The notes under the pieces are model-generated. The model did not search any database. It saw only the letters and a program-made list of their open reading frames with translations, and had not been told where the DNA came from. Shown here piece by piece: positions 15,699 through 22,387 of a DNA stretch of 64,000 nt. Origin of the DNA: a virus; IMG/VR virus record IMGVR_UViG_3300005563_000029, positions 62,001-126,000 of that record; one strand, given 5' to 3'. Position 1 is the first letter of the stretch. Each line of letters starts with the position of its first letter. Position numbers and translations under genes: made by a program.

Positions 15699-16199
15699 AT
15701 GGACCTCAGGCTGGAAGATCTGCGGATAGACGTGTTCAGCAACTCAGCAGCTGCGCACACGCGCGTCACCCACCTCCCTACCGGTGTTGAGACTGTTGGT
15801 CACGATCCGGATCACCCAGCAAGCCACCTTGCCGCGAGGCGGATGGCCATGGATGACCTGCGAGATGCGCTGGAACGACGCAAATACCAGATCCCCGCCC
15901 ACCTCGTGTTCGTCGGCGCCGGCTGGCATTCGATCCTGAACCGGCTGCACGAGCAGGTCGTCGCGCTGGTGCCCGAATACCGCGTGTCACAGGTGAAGGA
16001 GAAGCACGGCGAGCTGCGCGTGTACCTCAGCCTCGACCCGCACCTTGACGGCCACATCACTGCGGCAGTGAACACGCGGGTGCATGAGCTGTTGGACGCG
16101 GCCGAGAACGAGTCGCGGCGGACGTGCGAGGAGTGCGGGAATCCAGGCGGCCCGGTCGGCGCCGGATGGGTTAAGGCGCCCTGCTCAACCTGCGCCTAA
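15699..16199 (+). CDS. Release-factor-like domain without GGQ, fused to zinc domain
   Basis: 166 aa. Residues 5-60 (DLRIDVFSNSAAAHTRVTHLPTG, then PASHLAARRMAMDDLRDALE) follow the RF-1/RF-2 catalytic domain: DLRIDTF, THLPTG, SQH...KAL. The segment that should hold GAGGQHVNKTDS is reduced to about six residues, so the GGQ needed for peptidyl-tRNA hydrolysis is absent. Residues about 70-166 are a separate conserved phage module (GAGWHSILNRLHEQVV, RVSQVKEKHGELRVYL) ending in CEECGNPGG and CSTC. It cannot act as a normal release factor; ribosome or tRNA binding is speculative. Start: ATG at 15699, with AAGGACGGGCG upstream. Confidence 0.6.
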   Translation: MDLRLEDLRIDVFSNSAAAHTRVTHLPTGVETVGHDPDHPASHLAARRMAMDDLRDALERRKYQIPAHLVFVGAGWHSILNRLHEQVVALVPEYRVSQVKEKHGELRVYLSLDPHLDGHITAAVNTRVHELLDAAENESRRTCEECGNPGGPVGAGWVKAPCSTCA

Positions 16200-16408
16200 T
16201 CGTCGCTGACGACCGGTTCGGCTGCGGCTATGCCCTTCGCCATGTGAAACGCGGTGACGACGCGTTCGGCGGCGTCCTTGATGCCGGGCTCAGGCGGGCA
16301 CTCGATCAGCCTGACGCCCGACTTGTCGAAGGCTTTGGCGAGCACGTCCTACTGGTATTCGTTGGCGATGTGAATCAGGCGCCCGCCGGGCGGGAACGGT
16401 TCGGTCAC
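16196..16408 (-). pseudogene. Small ORF interrupted by an in-frame TAG
   Basis: From a GTG at 16408 (overlapping the upstream stop), the frame reads VTEPFPPGGRLIHIAN-EYQ, hits TAG at 16351-16349, then continues in the same frame as DVLAKAFDKSGVRLIECPPE to TAG at 16198-16196. Both parts look like one 70-residue protein. A nonsense mutation is the simplest explanation, leaving a 19-aa peptide. Confidence 0.5.
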
Positions 16409-16578
16409 TGCTGACCACCTTCGACCCACAGGAGAATGTCGGCGTACTTTGGTTGCTCGGCGACCGCCCTGATCTCGGCGGCGAGTTCGTTCAGGAGCTG
16501 GCGGTCTGTCTCGTCGCGTTCGCTGTTGTGATCGGACAGGGTCACGACCACACGGATCTCCTCTTGCTGGCGGCTCAT
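16405..16578 (-). CDS. Hypothetical small protein
   Basis: 57 aa (MSRQQEEIRVVVTLSDHN, helical middle DRQLLNELAAEIRAVAEQP, end LLWVEGGQQ). ATG at 16578 overlaps the preceding stop, and its own stop overlaps the next GTG. Unknown function; second gene of the leftward unit under the 16888-16917 operator. Confidence 0.5.
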   Translation of the reverse strand: MSRQQEEIRVVVTLSDHNSERDETDRQLLNELAAEIRAVAEQPKYADILLWVEGGQQ

Positions 16579-16844
16579 CAGTCCTCCTCGGTGGTTTTCG
16601 GCTTCGGCTTGCCGCCGGTGCGGCCTTCGCTGATCTGTTGAACGCGGTTGCGGTCGAGCCCAAGAAGCTTGCCGATCTCAGCCAAGCTCTTGCCGTCACT
16701 ACGGAGTTCCTGAACTGCACCTTGGCGAATGCGTCGGGCTTCGGGCATGGCCTTGGTGCGGATCTCTTCCAAAAAACCGGCTGCCCGTTTGGCGCGTTCA
16801 ACGGGGTCGGGGATCGCAGCAACGTCCGCGAGAGCTTCATTCAT
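16578..16844 (-). CDS. Helix-turn-helix protein, putative regulator
   Basis: 88 aa. ATG at 16844 behind GGAGGA is preferred over the longer frame. Helices of residues 15-45 precede an HTH (GKSLAEIGKLLGLDRNRVQQ, about 55-75) and a Lys/Thr tail. Similar proteins accompany regulatory switches in Streptomyces. It is divergent from the gene at 16955 across a palindromic operator, so autoregulation is likely. Confidence 0.65.
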   Translation of the reverse strand: MNEALADVAAIPDPVERAKRAAGFLEEIRTKAMPEARRIRQGAVQELRSDGKSLAEIGKLLGLDRNRVQQISEGRTGGKPKPKTTEED

Positions 16845-16873
16845 CTTGTCCTCCGGTGTAATCACGGAACCAG

Positions 16874-16917
16874 TGTAGTGGGTACGCTTGACACTGTAGT
16901 GGGTACCAACTACAGTG
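16874..16917. promoter_or_regulatory. Promoter with operator repeats
   Basis: TTGACA (16888-16893), 17 bases, TACAGT (16911-16916) make a near-consensus rightward promoter for the 16955 gene. CACTGTAGT/ACTACAGTG (16892-16900 and 16909-16917) is a perfect palindrome lying across the promoter. The sequence TGTAGTGGGTAC occurs twice, at 16874 and 16895, exactly 21 bases apart, placing two copies on the same face of the helix. Confidence 0.75.
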
Positions 16918-16954
16918 AGAAGTGTCAGAGGGCAGCGAAACCAGGGAGACCGAG

Positions 16955-17155
16955 ATGACCGCCAAGACGATGAAGATCCGGGTGAGCCTGACCGTGGAGA
17001 TCGACCCCGAGACCTGGAGTCACACCTACGGCGACGAGCCCGAGACTCGCGCTGAGTGGGCCGACGAGATCCGCCGCCACATCCTCAACGACATCGCCGG
17101 CTCCTCCGCCGCCGAGGCAGGCGCGATCGTCGAAGTCATCGAAACCCATCACTGA
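16955..17155 (+). CDS. Hypothetical small protein
   Basis: 66 aa. ATG at 16955, 13 bases after CAGGGAG. Short beta start (TMKIRVSLTVEIDPETW) then an acidic helical part. First gene of the 16955-18715 unit driven by the TTGACA/TACAGT promoter. Unknown function. Confidence 0.55.
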   Translation: MTAKTMKIRVSLTVEIDPETWSHTYGDEPETRAEWADEIRRHILNDIAGSSAAEAGAIVEVIETHH

Positions 17156-17239
17156 CCCCAAGGCCGAAACGCCTCCGGGCGTCGCGAGGTGGGACCTCGC
17201 CTGACGATGGCCGTCAGATTCAAGAGGGGGAGACCCGAA

Positions 17240-17488
17240 ATGACCACCACGATCGGCTACCGGGCCCGGATCCGCTTCGCCAACGACACCGCCCCGCTGG
17301 CCCGCCTGGTCAGCGACACCCGCGCCCAGTTCGACGCGATCGTCGAGAACGAGACCTTCGAGACGTGCGAGCTGCGCGGCCACACCGTCGCAGAGCTGTT
17401 CCTGCGTACCGATAACCGTGACGGCCAGCCGATCTACGTGTGCGAGTGGTGCGCCGACCACGAGGACGTCAGCCCCTACGAGGACTGA
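17240..17488 (+). CDS. Hypothetical protein with CxxC
   Basis: 82 aa; ATG at 17240 behind GAGGGGGAGACCC, a leader resembling that of the next gene. Contains CELRGHTVAELFL and a C-terminal CEWCADHEDV. A hairpin (GCGAGGT/ACCTCGC, 17184-17200) lies in the gap before it. Confidence 0.5.
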   Translation: MTTTIGYRARIRFANDTAPLARLVSDTRAQFDAIVENETFETCELRGHTVAELFLRTDNRDGQPIYVCEWCADHEDVSPYED

Positions 17489-17573
17489 CCTCTGCGACGG
17501 CAACCGGGCTAACCGCCCGGCGGCCGTCATGGAGACCAGGCGTCGACCGTCAACCATCCGAGGGGGAACCGAA

Positions 17574-18047
17574 ATGCTCCAGGGCTATTTGCGCAAGGGT
17601 GAGTCCCGCCCGGCTCTCACCGGCCGCGCCGCACGCCGCTGCGAGGCGCGTTGCCGGGTCCGCAACACCGGCAAACGCCTCAGCCAGTACCAGCGAGCCC
17701 TGATCCTGGTCTGCAACGCTGGACGCATCGACGCCGCCGGCTACATGCGCGCCGTCGGGTTCCACGGCGAGGTTCCCGCCAACGCCCTGGCCGCCGACAT
17801 CGAGTACGAGGTGCGCCGATTCTCCTCGCCGTTCGGCAGGGCCTGCGCCAAGGCGTACCGGGCCAAGTACGGGCGTGAGCCGTACCGCCACTTCCAGGCC
17901 CTGGTCGACGGCGTGTGGCGCCGCGTCATGGCCTACGACGACGTCGCCGACCTGTACGCCGGCGCCCTCAGCTACAAGCGGATGCGCGAGCACCTCGCCA
18001 CCGAACAGAACCTGAGCGCCGACCGGCGCCACCTCGCCAGCGTCTAG
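17574..18047 (+). CDS. Hypothetical basic protein
   Basis: 157 aa; ATG behind GAGGGGGAACC. Strongly basic N-terminus (RPALTGRAARRCEARCRVR) and many Arg/Tyr/Lys throughout, consistent with nucleic-acid binding, but no known domain. Preceded by a hairpin CCGGGC/GCCCGG near 17506-17522. Confidence 0.55.
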   Translation: MLQGYLRKGESRPALTGRAARRCEARCRVRNTGKRLSQYQRALILVCNAGRIDAAGYMRAVGFHGEVPANALAADIEYEVRRFSSPFGRACAKAYRAKYGREPYRHFQALVDGVWRRVMAYDDVADLYAGALSYKRMREHLATEQNLSADRRHLASV

Positions 18048-18064
18048 CCCCAAAGGAACCCACC

Positions 18065-18271
18065 ATGTCCGAGCCCACCTACGCCCAGACAGTCACCCGC
18101 CTAGCCCGCGAGTGGCGCGCCGCCAGTGTGAACGGAGGTGAGCCGTCCAAGCAGGTGGCCGCCAGAACGTTCGCGCAGCTGGAGGACGCGGCCGAGCGTG
18201 TCGGTATCTCGCAGGACGACGCCACCGACGACCTGTACGACGAAATCAACGCCGGGCCCGTCGCCGTCTGA
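18065..18271 (+). CDS. Hypothetical small helical protein
   Basis: 68 aa; ATG behind AAAGGA. Helical throughout (TYAQTVTRLAREWRAAS, RTFAQLEDAAERVGI), acidic end. Unknown family. Confidence 0.55.
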   Translation: MSEPTYAQTVTRLAREWRAASVNGGEPSKQVAARTFAQLEDAAERVGISQDDATDDLYDEINAGPVAV

Positions 18272-18286
18272 CCGCTCGGAGGAGCC

Positions 18287-18715
18287 ATGCCTACATACGG
18301 ACCACCCACCCCGCGCCCCTGCGCGTCCTGCCCGTACCGCCGCGACGTGCCGCCCGGCATCTGGGCCCGCGAGGAATACGAGAAGCTTCCCAACTACGAC
18401 GAGCCCACCCCGTTTCAGCCGCCACAGGTCTTCCTGTGCCACCAGCACGACAGCGGCACCGAGCGGGCCCCGGTGTGCGGAGGCTGGGCCGGCTGCCACG
18501 ACGGCGACGAACTGCTGGCGCTGCGGATGGCGGTGTTCGGGGGCTCGATGACGGTCGAGGATGTTGAAGCTGTCCGCGACTACAATTCGCCGGTGCCGCT
18601 GTTCGCATCGGGTGCCGAAGCTGCCGCGCATGGCCTGTCGGCGTTGAGGGCGCCGGGACCGGACGCAGTGAAGGCGATTGGGAAGATCCAGCGGGCGCGG
18701 ACCGACCTACGCTAA
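18287..18715 (+). CDS. DUF6283 family protein
   Basis: 142 aa. The family hallmarks are present in order: PCASCPYRRDVPPGIWAREE, a stretch with QPPQVFLCHQ, then CGGWAGCHD and a helical tail. The four Cys plus His pattern suggests a metal or Fe-S site. The family is common in actinomycetes and phages with no known role. Followed by a strong terminator. Confidence 0.75.
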   Translation: MPTYGPPTPRPCASCPYRRDVPPGIWAREEYEKLPNYDEPTPFQPPQVFLCHQHDSGTERAPVCGGWAGCHDGDELLALRMAVFGGSMTVEDVEAVRDYNSPVPLFASGAEAAAHGLSALRAPGPDAVKAIGKIQRARTDLR

Positions 18716-18726
18716 CCGCCCTCCTC

Positions 18727-18750
18727 AAGCCCCAGCTCCGGCTGGGGCTT
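18727..18750. terminator. Bidirectional hairpin terminator
   Basis: AAGCCCCAGC (18727-18736) and GCTGGGGCTT (18741-18750) are perfect 10-bp arms around TCCG. On the plus strand it ends the DUF6283 unit; on the minus strand it could end the transcript carrying the permuted tRNA locus. The rest of 18751-18883 shows no gene. Confidence 0.75.
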
Positions 18751-18883
18751 CGTTGTACCCGGAAAAGGCGGCGGCCCCCCGCGACGGTATCCATTCGCGA
18801 AGGGCCTGAATGACATAGCAAGTCATTGGTGCCGCCACTTGGTCACACCGATGGCGTTTAAGGACACGGATCAGTCGTAACGA

Positions 18884-18954
18884 CGTCGCGATCTGCCTAT
18901 TGATCTACACCCGCACGAGAAGCGGGTGACAGGGCTCGAACCTGCACCTCGGAG
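18884..18954 (-). tRNA. Circularly permuted tRNA gene (element B)
   Basis: Reading the minus strand: a variable loop, T arm GCAGG-TTCGAGC-CCTGT (18945-18929), 3' acceptor CACCCGC (18928-18922), a 7-nt linker (18921-18915), 5' acceptor GCGGGTG (18914-18908), TA, and D arm GATC-AATAGGCA-GATC (18905-18890). All seven acceptor pairs are Watson-Crick, but the 3' half comes before the 5' half. The anticodon arm is not resolved: CGACG follows the D arm, and CTCCG precedes the variable loop, where CGGA-CGATGAC-TCCG forms a local hairpin. CCA is not encoded. Part of a possible 3' tail of the 19164-19898 transcript. Confidence 0.65.
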
Positions 18955-18961
18955 TCATCGT

Positions 18962-18998
18962 CCGCATCCGCTCGATCCGGCGATCGACGGCGATGCAT
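18962..18998 (-). other. Hairpin between the two permuted tRNA elements
   Basis: TCGATC (18972-18977) and GATCGA (18982-18987) pair perfectly around a 4-base loop. The stem can be extended outward with bulges by GCATC/GATGC-type pairs. It separates the 5' half of element A from the 3' half of element B and could be a processing signal. Confidence 0.45.
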
Positions 18999-19031
18999 GA
19001 GCTTGGAGCGAGAACCTGAACCTCAGTGATC

Positions 19032-19108
19032 CTCGATGCGCCTCTACCAATTGGGCTACCGCAGGTCGAAGTCCTGCGAGGAGGGCTCGAACCTCCAACC
19101 TCACCGAG
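19032..19108 (-). tRNA. Circularly permuted tRNA gene (element A)
   Basis: Minus strand order: CTCGGTG (19108-19102, anticodon-stem 3' strand), AGGTT variable loop, T arm GGAGG-TTCGAGC-CCTCC (19096-19080), 3' acceptor TCGCAGG (19079-19073), 7-nt linker ACTTCGA (19072-19066), 5' acceptor CCTGCGG (19065-19059), TA, D arm with the classical AATTGGTA loop (19056-19040), G26, then CATCGAG (19038-19032). The acceptor stem pairs at 7 of 7 positions (one G-U). CATCGAG and CTCGGTG pair over 7 bp (one G-U), closing the anticodon arm across the two ends. This is the arrangement of permuted tRNA genes. The anticodon triplet cannot be assigned. Confidence 0.75.
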
Positions 19109-19163
19109 CAACCGTCAGCCTCAGTCTCAACCTCAGCTTGTGCTCGCCGCCGATCCTACCGGA

Positions 19164-19898
19164 TCACGCGAACAGGTACCCGAACACGTCCTCGCCAACG
19201 CGCTGGTCCGTGACCTCGAAGCCGTTGGCTTCCTCGCGGGCGAACTTCACGGCGTGCGCCAGCTTCTCCACCCGCGCCTCCAACTCGTGCACCCGCTCGG
19301 CCGGCAGGGCCCCGGAGAACTTCGTCGTGGTCCAGGTGCCGACGGTCACGTCCTCGAAGTACACCTCGACCTGCGCCGGGTGCTTCTCGGTGGCCTCGGC
19401 CTTGACGTGGTTGCGCGGCACCTTCCGGGTACGCATCGTGCGGACCGGCTCGGTGCGCCACGCGTCGGTCGACGGGTCGTGCGTCCACGACTCGGACGCG
19501 TCGAGGACCGGCAGCTTCTTGATGAACGTCGCCAGGTCCGTCAGCTGCTTCTCCAGGAACAGCAGGTACGTGACTGGGGCGCCGTGGATCAGGATCTGCC
19601 CGTCGACCACCACGTCCGCGACCGCGGCGCAGTTGGCCCAGTCCTTGGTGGCGGTGACATCGAACAGCCGGGTCAGGTTCGCCGCGGCGCCGGCGAGGAT
19701 CTTCTCCACCGACAACTGCACCCGCGTGGACTCCGGCGGCAGCTGCTCACCTTCCTCGTCCTTCGGCTGGTAGACCCGGGAGATACCGGACAGCAGCGCC
19801 TGCTTCTGCACGTCGTGGTGCGCGGCGGTCAGGTCCGCGTAGGACTTGGACTTCACGCCCTTCTCTACGGCGATGATTTGATTCAGCTTGGTGCCCAT
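19164..19898 (-). CDS. DUF7873-like conserved phage protein
   Basis: 244 aa; ATG at 19898 with GAAGGGAA upstream (a GTG at 19916 is possible). The sequence begins MGTKLNQIIAVEKGVKSKSY and carries LSGISRVYQPKDEEGEQLPP and THDPSTDAWRTEPVRTMRTR, a full-length protein family frequent in Streptomyces phages. No enzymatic motif is evident and no function is known. The permuted tRNA locus lies directly downstream on the same strand. Confidence 0.7.
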   Translation of the reverse strand: MGTKLNQIIAVEKGVKSKSYADLTAAHHDVQKQALLSGISRVYQPKDEEGEQLPPESTRVQLSVEKILAGAAANLTRLFDVTATKDWANCAAVADVVVDGQILIHGAPVTYLLFLEKQLTDLATFIKKLPVLDASESWTHDPSTDAWRTEPVRTMRTRKVPRNHVKAEATEKHPAQVEVYFEDVTVGTWTTTKFSGALPAERVHELEARVEKLAHAVKFAREEANGFEVTDQRVGEDVFGYLFA

Positions 19899-19941
19899 GC
19901 CTGAAGTTCCCTTCACGGGGGTTCTGTGGGTTCAAGGCAGG

Positions 19942-20181
19942 TTACGCCGAAGATTGTTCGGACGTTGGGTCCATTGCCGAATCGTGTTCTGGATCGAGCG
20001 AATTCAGCAGCTCCGGGACCCCGCATGTGCACGGCCGGGCGGTGCCGCCGATGTACATACACCTGTCCAAGTGGGCCTCCTCCGCGCACAACACCAGATC
20101 CTCCAGCGTCAACAACGGCAGCCGGGGAAGACGCGGCAGGATCGGCGGGTCGGCATCAGGCACCGTCACAGGGTGACGCAC
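19942..20181 (-). CDS. Hypothetical small protein
   Basis: 79 aa from GTG at 20181 (GTG at 20169 also possible; no clear ribosome site). Pro/Leu-rich start, CTCGVPELLN, acidic end. Divergent from the 20245 gene. Weak call. Confidence 0.4.
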   Translation of the reverse strand: MRHPVTVPDADPPILPRLPRLPLLTLEDLVLCAEEAHLDRCMYIGGTARPCTCGVPELLNSLDPEHDSAMDPTSEQSSA

Positions 20182-20244
20182 AGCACTGACACAATCGGGT
20201 GAACGTCCGACCGTCGCAGGTCACGATGCCTGAGACTGTCGTCC

Positions 20245-20793
20245 GTGACCGACCTTAGCGCCGCCTATATCGCGGCCGGCTCCGCGCTCGGGGCATCGAC
20301 CTTGACCCTTTTCGGGACCTACGGCCTCGAACGAGTACGCGAACGCCGTAACGCAAAAGGAGCCCGCAGCGCGGCTAAGCTCGCCATCTACACCGACCTG
20401 CTCACCTCGACCGCCAGCGTCATCCGGGCGTTCGCGTCCATGCGATCCTTCAGCGACTTCTCGTCAAAGTGGCTCTTCGGTTGGCGCCAGTTGACGAAGA
20501 CGGCGCCAGCGCAGCCCGCATACATGGACGTCGTCGCTGTGCTAGAGGAGCCGACAGGCCGGCTGATGGACGCCTGGTCTCGGGCGCTGCTGCTGTTCGA
20601 CCAGGACGAAATCGACGCGGTGAACAAGCTGATGTCGGCGGCACAGCAGTTCGACTTGTCGGTGCCGCCGAACGACACGAACTCGATGGAGACGCTGCTA
20701 GGTGCGGCACGCCGGGAGTTCGCAGAGTTCGCACGCGTCAAGCTGGGGGAGTCGGCGGCGCGGGTCGGCTTGCCTCCCGCCGACAAGGAATGA
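20245..20793 (+). CDS. Membrane-anchored helical protein
   Basis: 182 aa from GTG. Residues about 5-25 (SAAYIAAGSALGASTLTLFG) form one membrane segment, followed by a basic stretch (LERVRERRNAKGARSAAK) that should stay in the cytoplasm and a long helical domain. Common in actinomycete mobile elements, function unknown. The 3' end overlaps the leftward gene by 56 bases. Confidence 0.6.
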   Translation: MTDLSAAYIAAGSALGASTLTLFGTYGLERVRERRNAKGARSAAKLAIYTDLLTSTASVIRAFASMRSFSDFSSKWLFGWRQLTKTAPAQPAYMDVVAVLEEPTGRLMDAWSRALLLFDQDEIDAVNKLMSAAQQFDLSVPPNDTNSMETLLGAARREFAEFARVKLGESAARVGLPPADKE

Positions 20794-21151
20794 TCTCCCG
20801 CCCAACGCAGCCGCATGGCCAGAACGTCAGCTGCGCCTCGGGCAATGCCCGATCCCAGTCCGTCTGCTGGCCGCGGAACACGGTCACGTAGTGCTCGTTC
20901 ACCGACTCCACTACAGAGCCACATAGCGGGCAGCGCCAAGCAAACGGGGGTGCGAACAGCGTGTCCAGCGGATGGAGTAGCGGAGGCGGCAGGTAGTCGC
21001 CGGGCACGAACAGCACGCACGGGCCGGGGTGCTGCCACAACAGGCCGCACGGCCCGTACTCGCGGCGCCAGCGCCAACGGTCCCAGTACTTCCGTTGGCT
21101 AGCAGCAATTCGGGGGCACGGGCTGTCGAGTGGCAGGTCTAGCGGGCGCAC
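20738..21151 (-). CDS. Hypothetical zinc-finger-like protein
   Basis: 137 aa. Contains CPLCGSVVESVNEHYV and CGCVGREIIPC, a probable zinc ribbon, with a Pro/Trp-rich N-terminus. Last gene of the long leftward chain; its ATG shares a base with the upstream stop. Confidence 0.55.
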   Translation of the reverse strand: MRPLDLPLDSPCPRIAASQRKYWDRWRWRREYGPCGLLWQHPGPCVLFVPGDYLPPPLLHPLDTLFAPPFAWRCPLCGSVVESVNEHYVTVFRGQQTDWDRALPEAQLTFWPCGCVGREIIPCRREASRPAPPTPPA

Positions 21152-22119
21152 TATCGCCGGGATTCCTCTGCCTGCGGCATCACCGCGGCCATCGCGCGCT
21201 CCAGCGGCCAGCCCCCGACATCATCAAGCTGCGCGGTCAGCTCGATCGCGGCCTCGACGAGAGTCCGCTGTCGGTCGCGACCCATCTCTGCGAACTGCCG
21301 CCCCAGCGGATCCGGCATCCAACGCGGCCGGTTCAGGATCACCTCGGGGTCGATCTGCTGCGCCCGGATGTCGCGCCACGGAAGCACGTCCCCCACAGAC
21401 AGCGGCTCGTAGCCGTACATCTCAAACAAGCGGACGCGATGCTGAAGGCACCCGATGGCGTCGTCGAAGCCGTAGGCCACAAGCTGCGCTTCATCAAAGA
21501 TCGCCTGAGCCCGCTCGCGCGACATCCCAATCGTCGCCGCCCGGCTCAGCAGCGCCTCGTAGCGGGTGGCCTCGCCTATGGAGTACCTGCCGAGCAGCCC
21601 GACATCTAGACCGAGCGCGTCAACGTTCCTGCCATGCATCAAAAAAGTGCCGATCTTCTGGTGCGCGCGCACCAGCTCCACCATCTCGCGCATGCGGCGG
21701 CGCGGCACTTCCTCTGTCTTCCAGCCGCACTGACACGTGCCCTGAATCGTGGCGCTAATCCGATTCTCGCTGATCCCGAAATCGCAACCCACAGGCCAGT
21801 CGTCGGTGCCGGCGATCACCTGTATCGGCGGCTCGAAACGCACCCAGTACTCCACCTTCTCTGGATCCGGGTGAGGCCTGCCACTGGACCAGCCGACGTG
21901 AAGGGGCTGCATATCCCGGTCGTAGACGCGGCGGACGCGGTACACCGTGCGGTCCGGAACGTCAAACGTCATCGTGTCGATGGAACTGAAGTCCCGCACC
22001 ATGCGGCCGAGATCCGGCCACGACGTGAGTATGTAGCTGGAGGCCCAGTCCGAGTTGAAACGGACCCGCTGGCCGGCGCCGGGACCGTCAACGAGGATCA
22101 ACTCTGCCGTGTCATTCAT
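21151..22119 (-). CDS. Hypothetical two-part protein
   Basis: 322 aa from ATG at 22119. The N-terminal 100 residues (AELILVDGPGAGQRVRFN, YRVRRVYDRDMQPLHVG) form a beta-rich module seen alone in other phages. The remainder includes CQCGWKTEEV and a helical C-terminus. Function unknown; size suggests a fusion of two phage modules. Confidence 0.6.
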   Translation of the reverse strand: MNDTAELILVDGPGAGQRVRFNSDWASSYILTSWPDLGRMVRDFSSIDTMTFDVPDRTVYRVRRVYDRDMQPLHVGWSSGRPHPDPEKVEYWVRFEPPIQVIAGTDDWPVGCDFGISENRISATIQGTCQCGWKTEEVPRRRMREMVELVRAHQKIGTFLMHGRNVDALGLDVGLLGRYSIGEATRYEALLSRAATIGMSRERAQAIFDEAQLVAYGFDDAIGCLQHRVRLFEMYGYEPLSVGDVLPWRDIRAQQIDPEVILNRPRWMPDPLGRQFAEMGRDRQRTLVEAAIELTAQLDDVGGWPLERAMAAVMPQAEESRR

Positions 22120-22387
22120 TGCTCGGCCAGCGACCATCGGGATCCTTCTGTTCGGCAGGAACGTCAGCCCACACCCGGTCACGCCATGCCCGCGACAGGT
22201 AGGGCGTCGGCGGCTCGTCGCACATCGGCAGCCAGACTGTGGCCCGCCCACAGGACGACATCCACGATTCTTCGAAGAAGATCCCTATCCCATCCTCCGA
22301 ATAGCTCCAGTGGCCTCGCACTGGTGCGCGCTGCTCGGCGCGCCGCCGCTTCGCCTCAGCCCACTTTCGCAGGTTACGCCTAGTCAT
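22112..22387 (-). CDS. Hypothetical basic protein
   Basis: 91 aa, ATG at 22387. Basic helix at the start (MTRRNLRKWAEAKRRRAEQ) then Trp/Ser-rich beta region with MCDEPPTPYLSR. Overlaps neighbours on both sides by 8 bases. Uncharacterised. Confidence 0.5.
   Translation of the reverse strand: MTRRNLRKWAEAKRRRAEQRAPVRGHWSYSEDGIGIFFEESWMSSCGRATVWLPMCDEPPTPYLSRAWRDRVWADVPAEQKDPDGRWPSNE

Noticed and set aside
16196-16408. Possible stop-codon reassignment of TAG
   Set aside because: TAG is the normal stop of several well-supported genes here (for example those ending at 4278, 9537, 12103 and 18047).
18884-19108. Normal-order tRNA made from the 5' half of element A and the 3' half of element B
   Set aside because: Their acceptor strands (CCTGCGG and CACCCGC) do not pair, while each pairs perfectly with its permuted partner.
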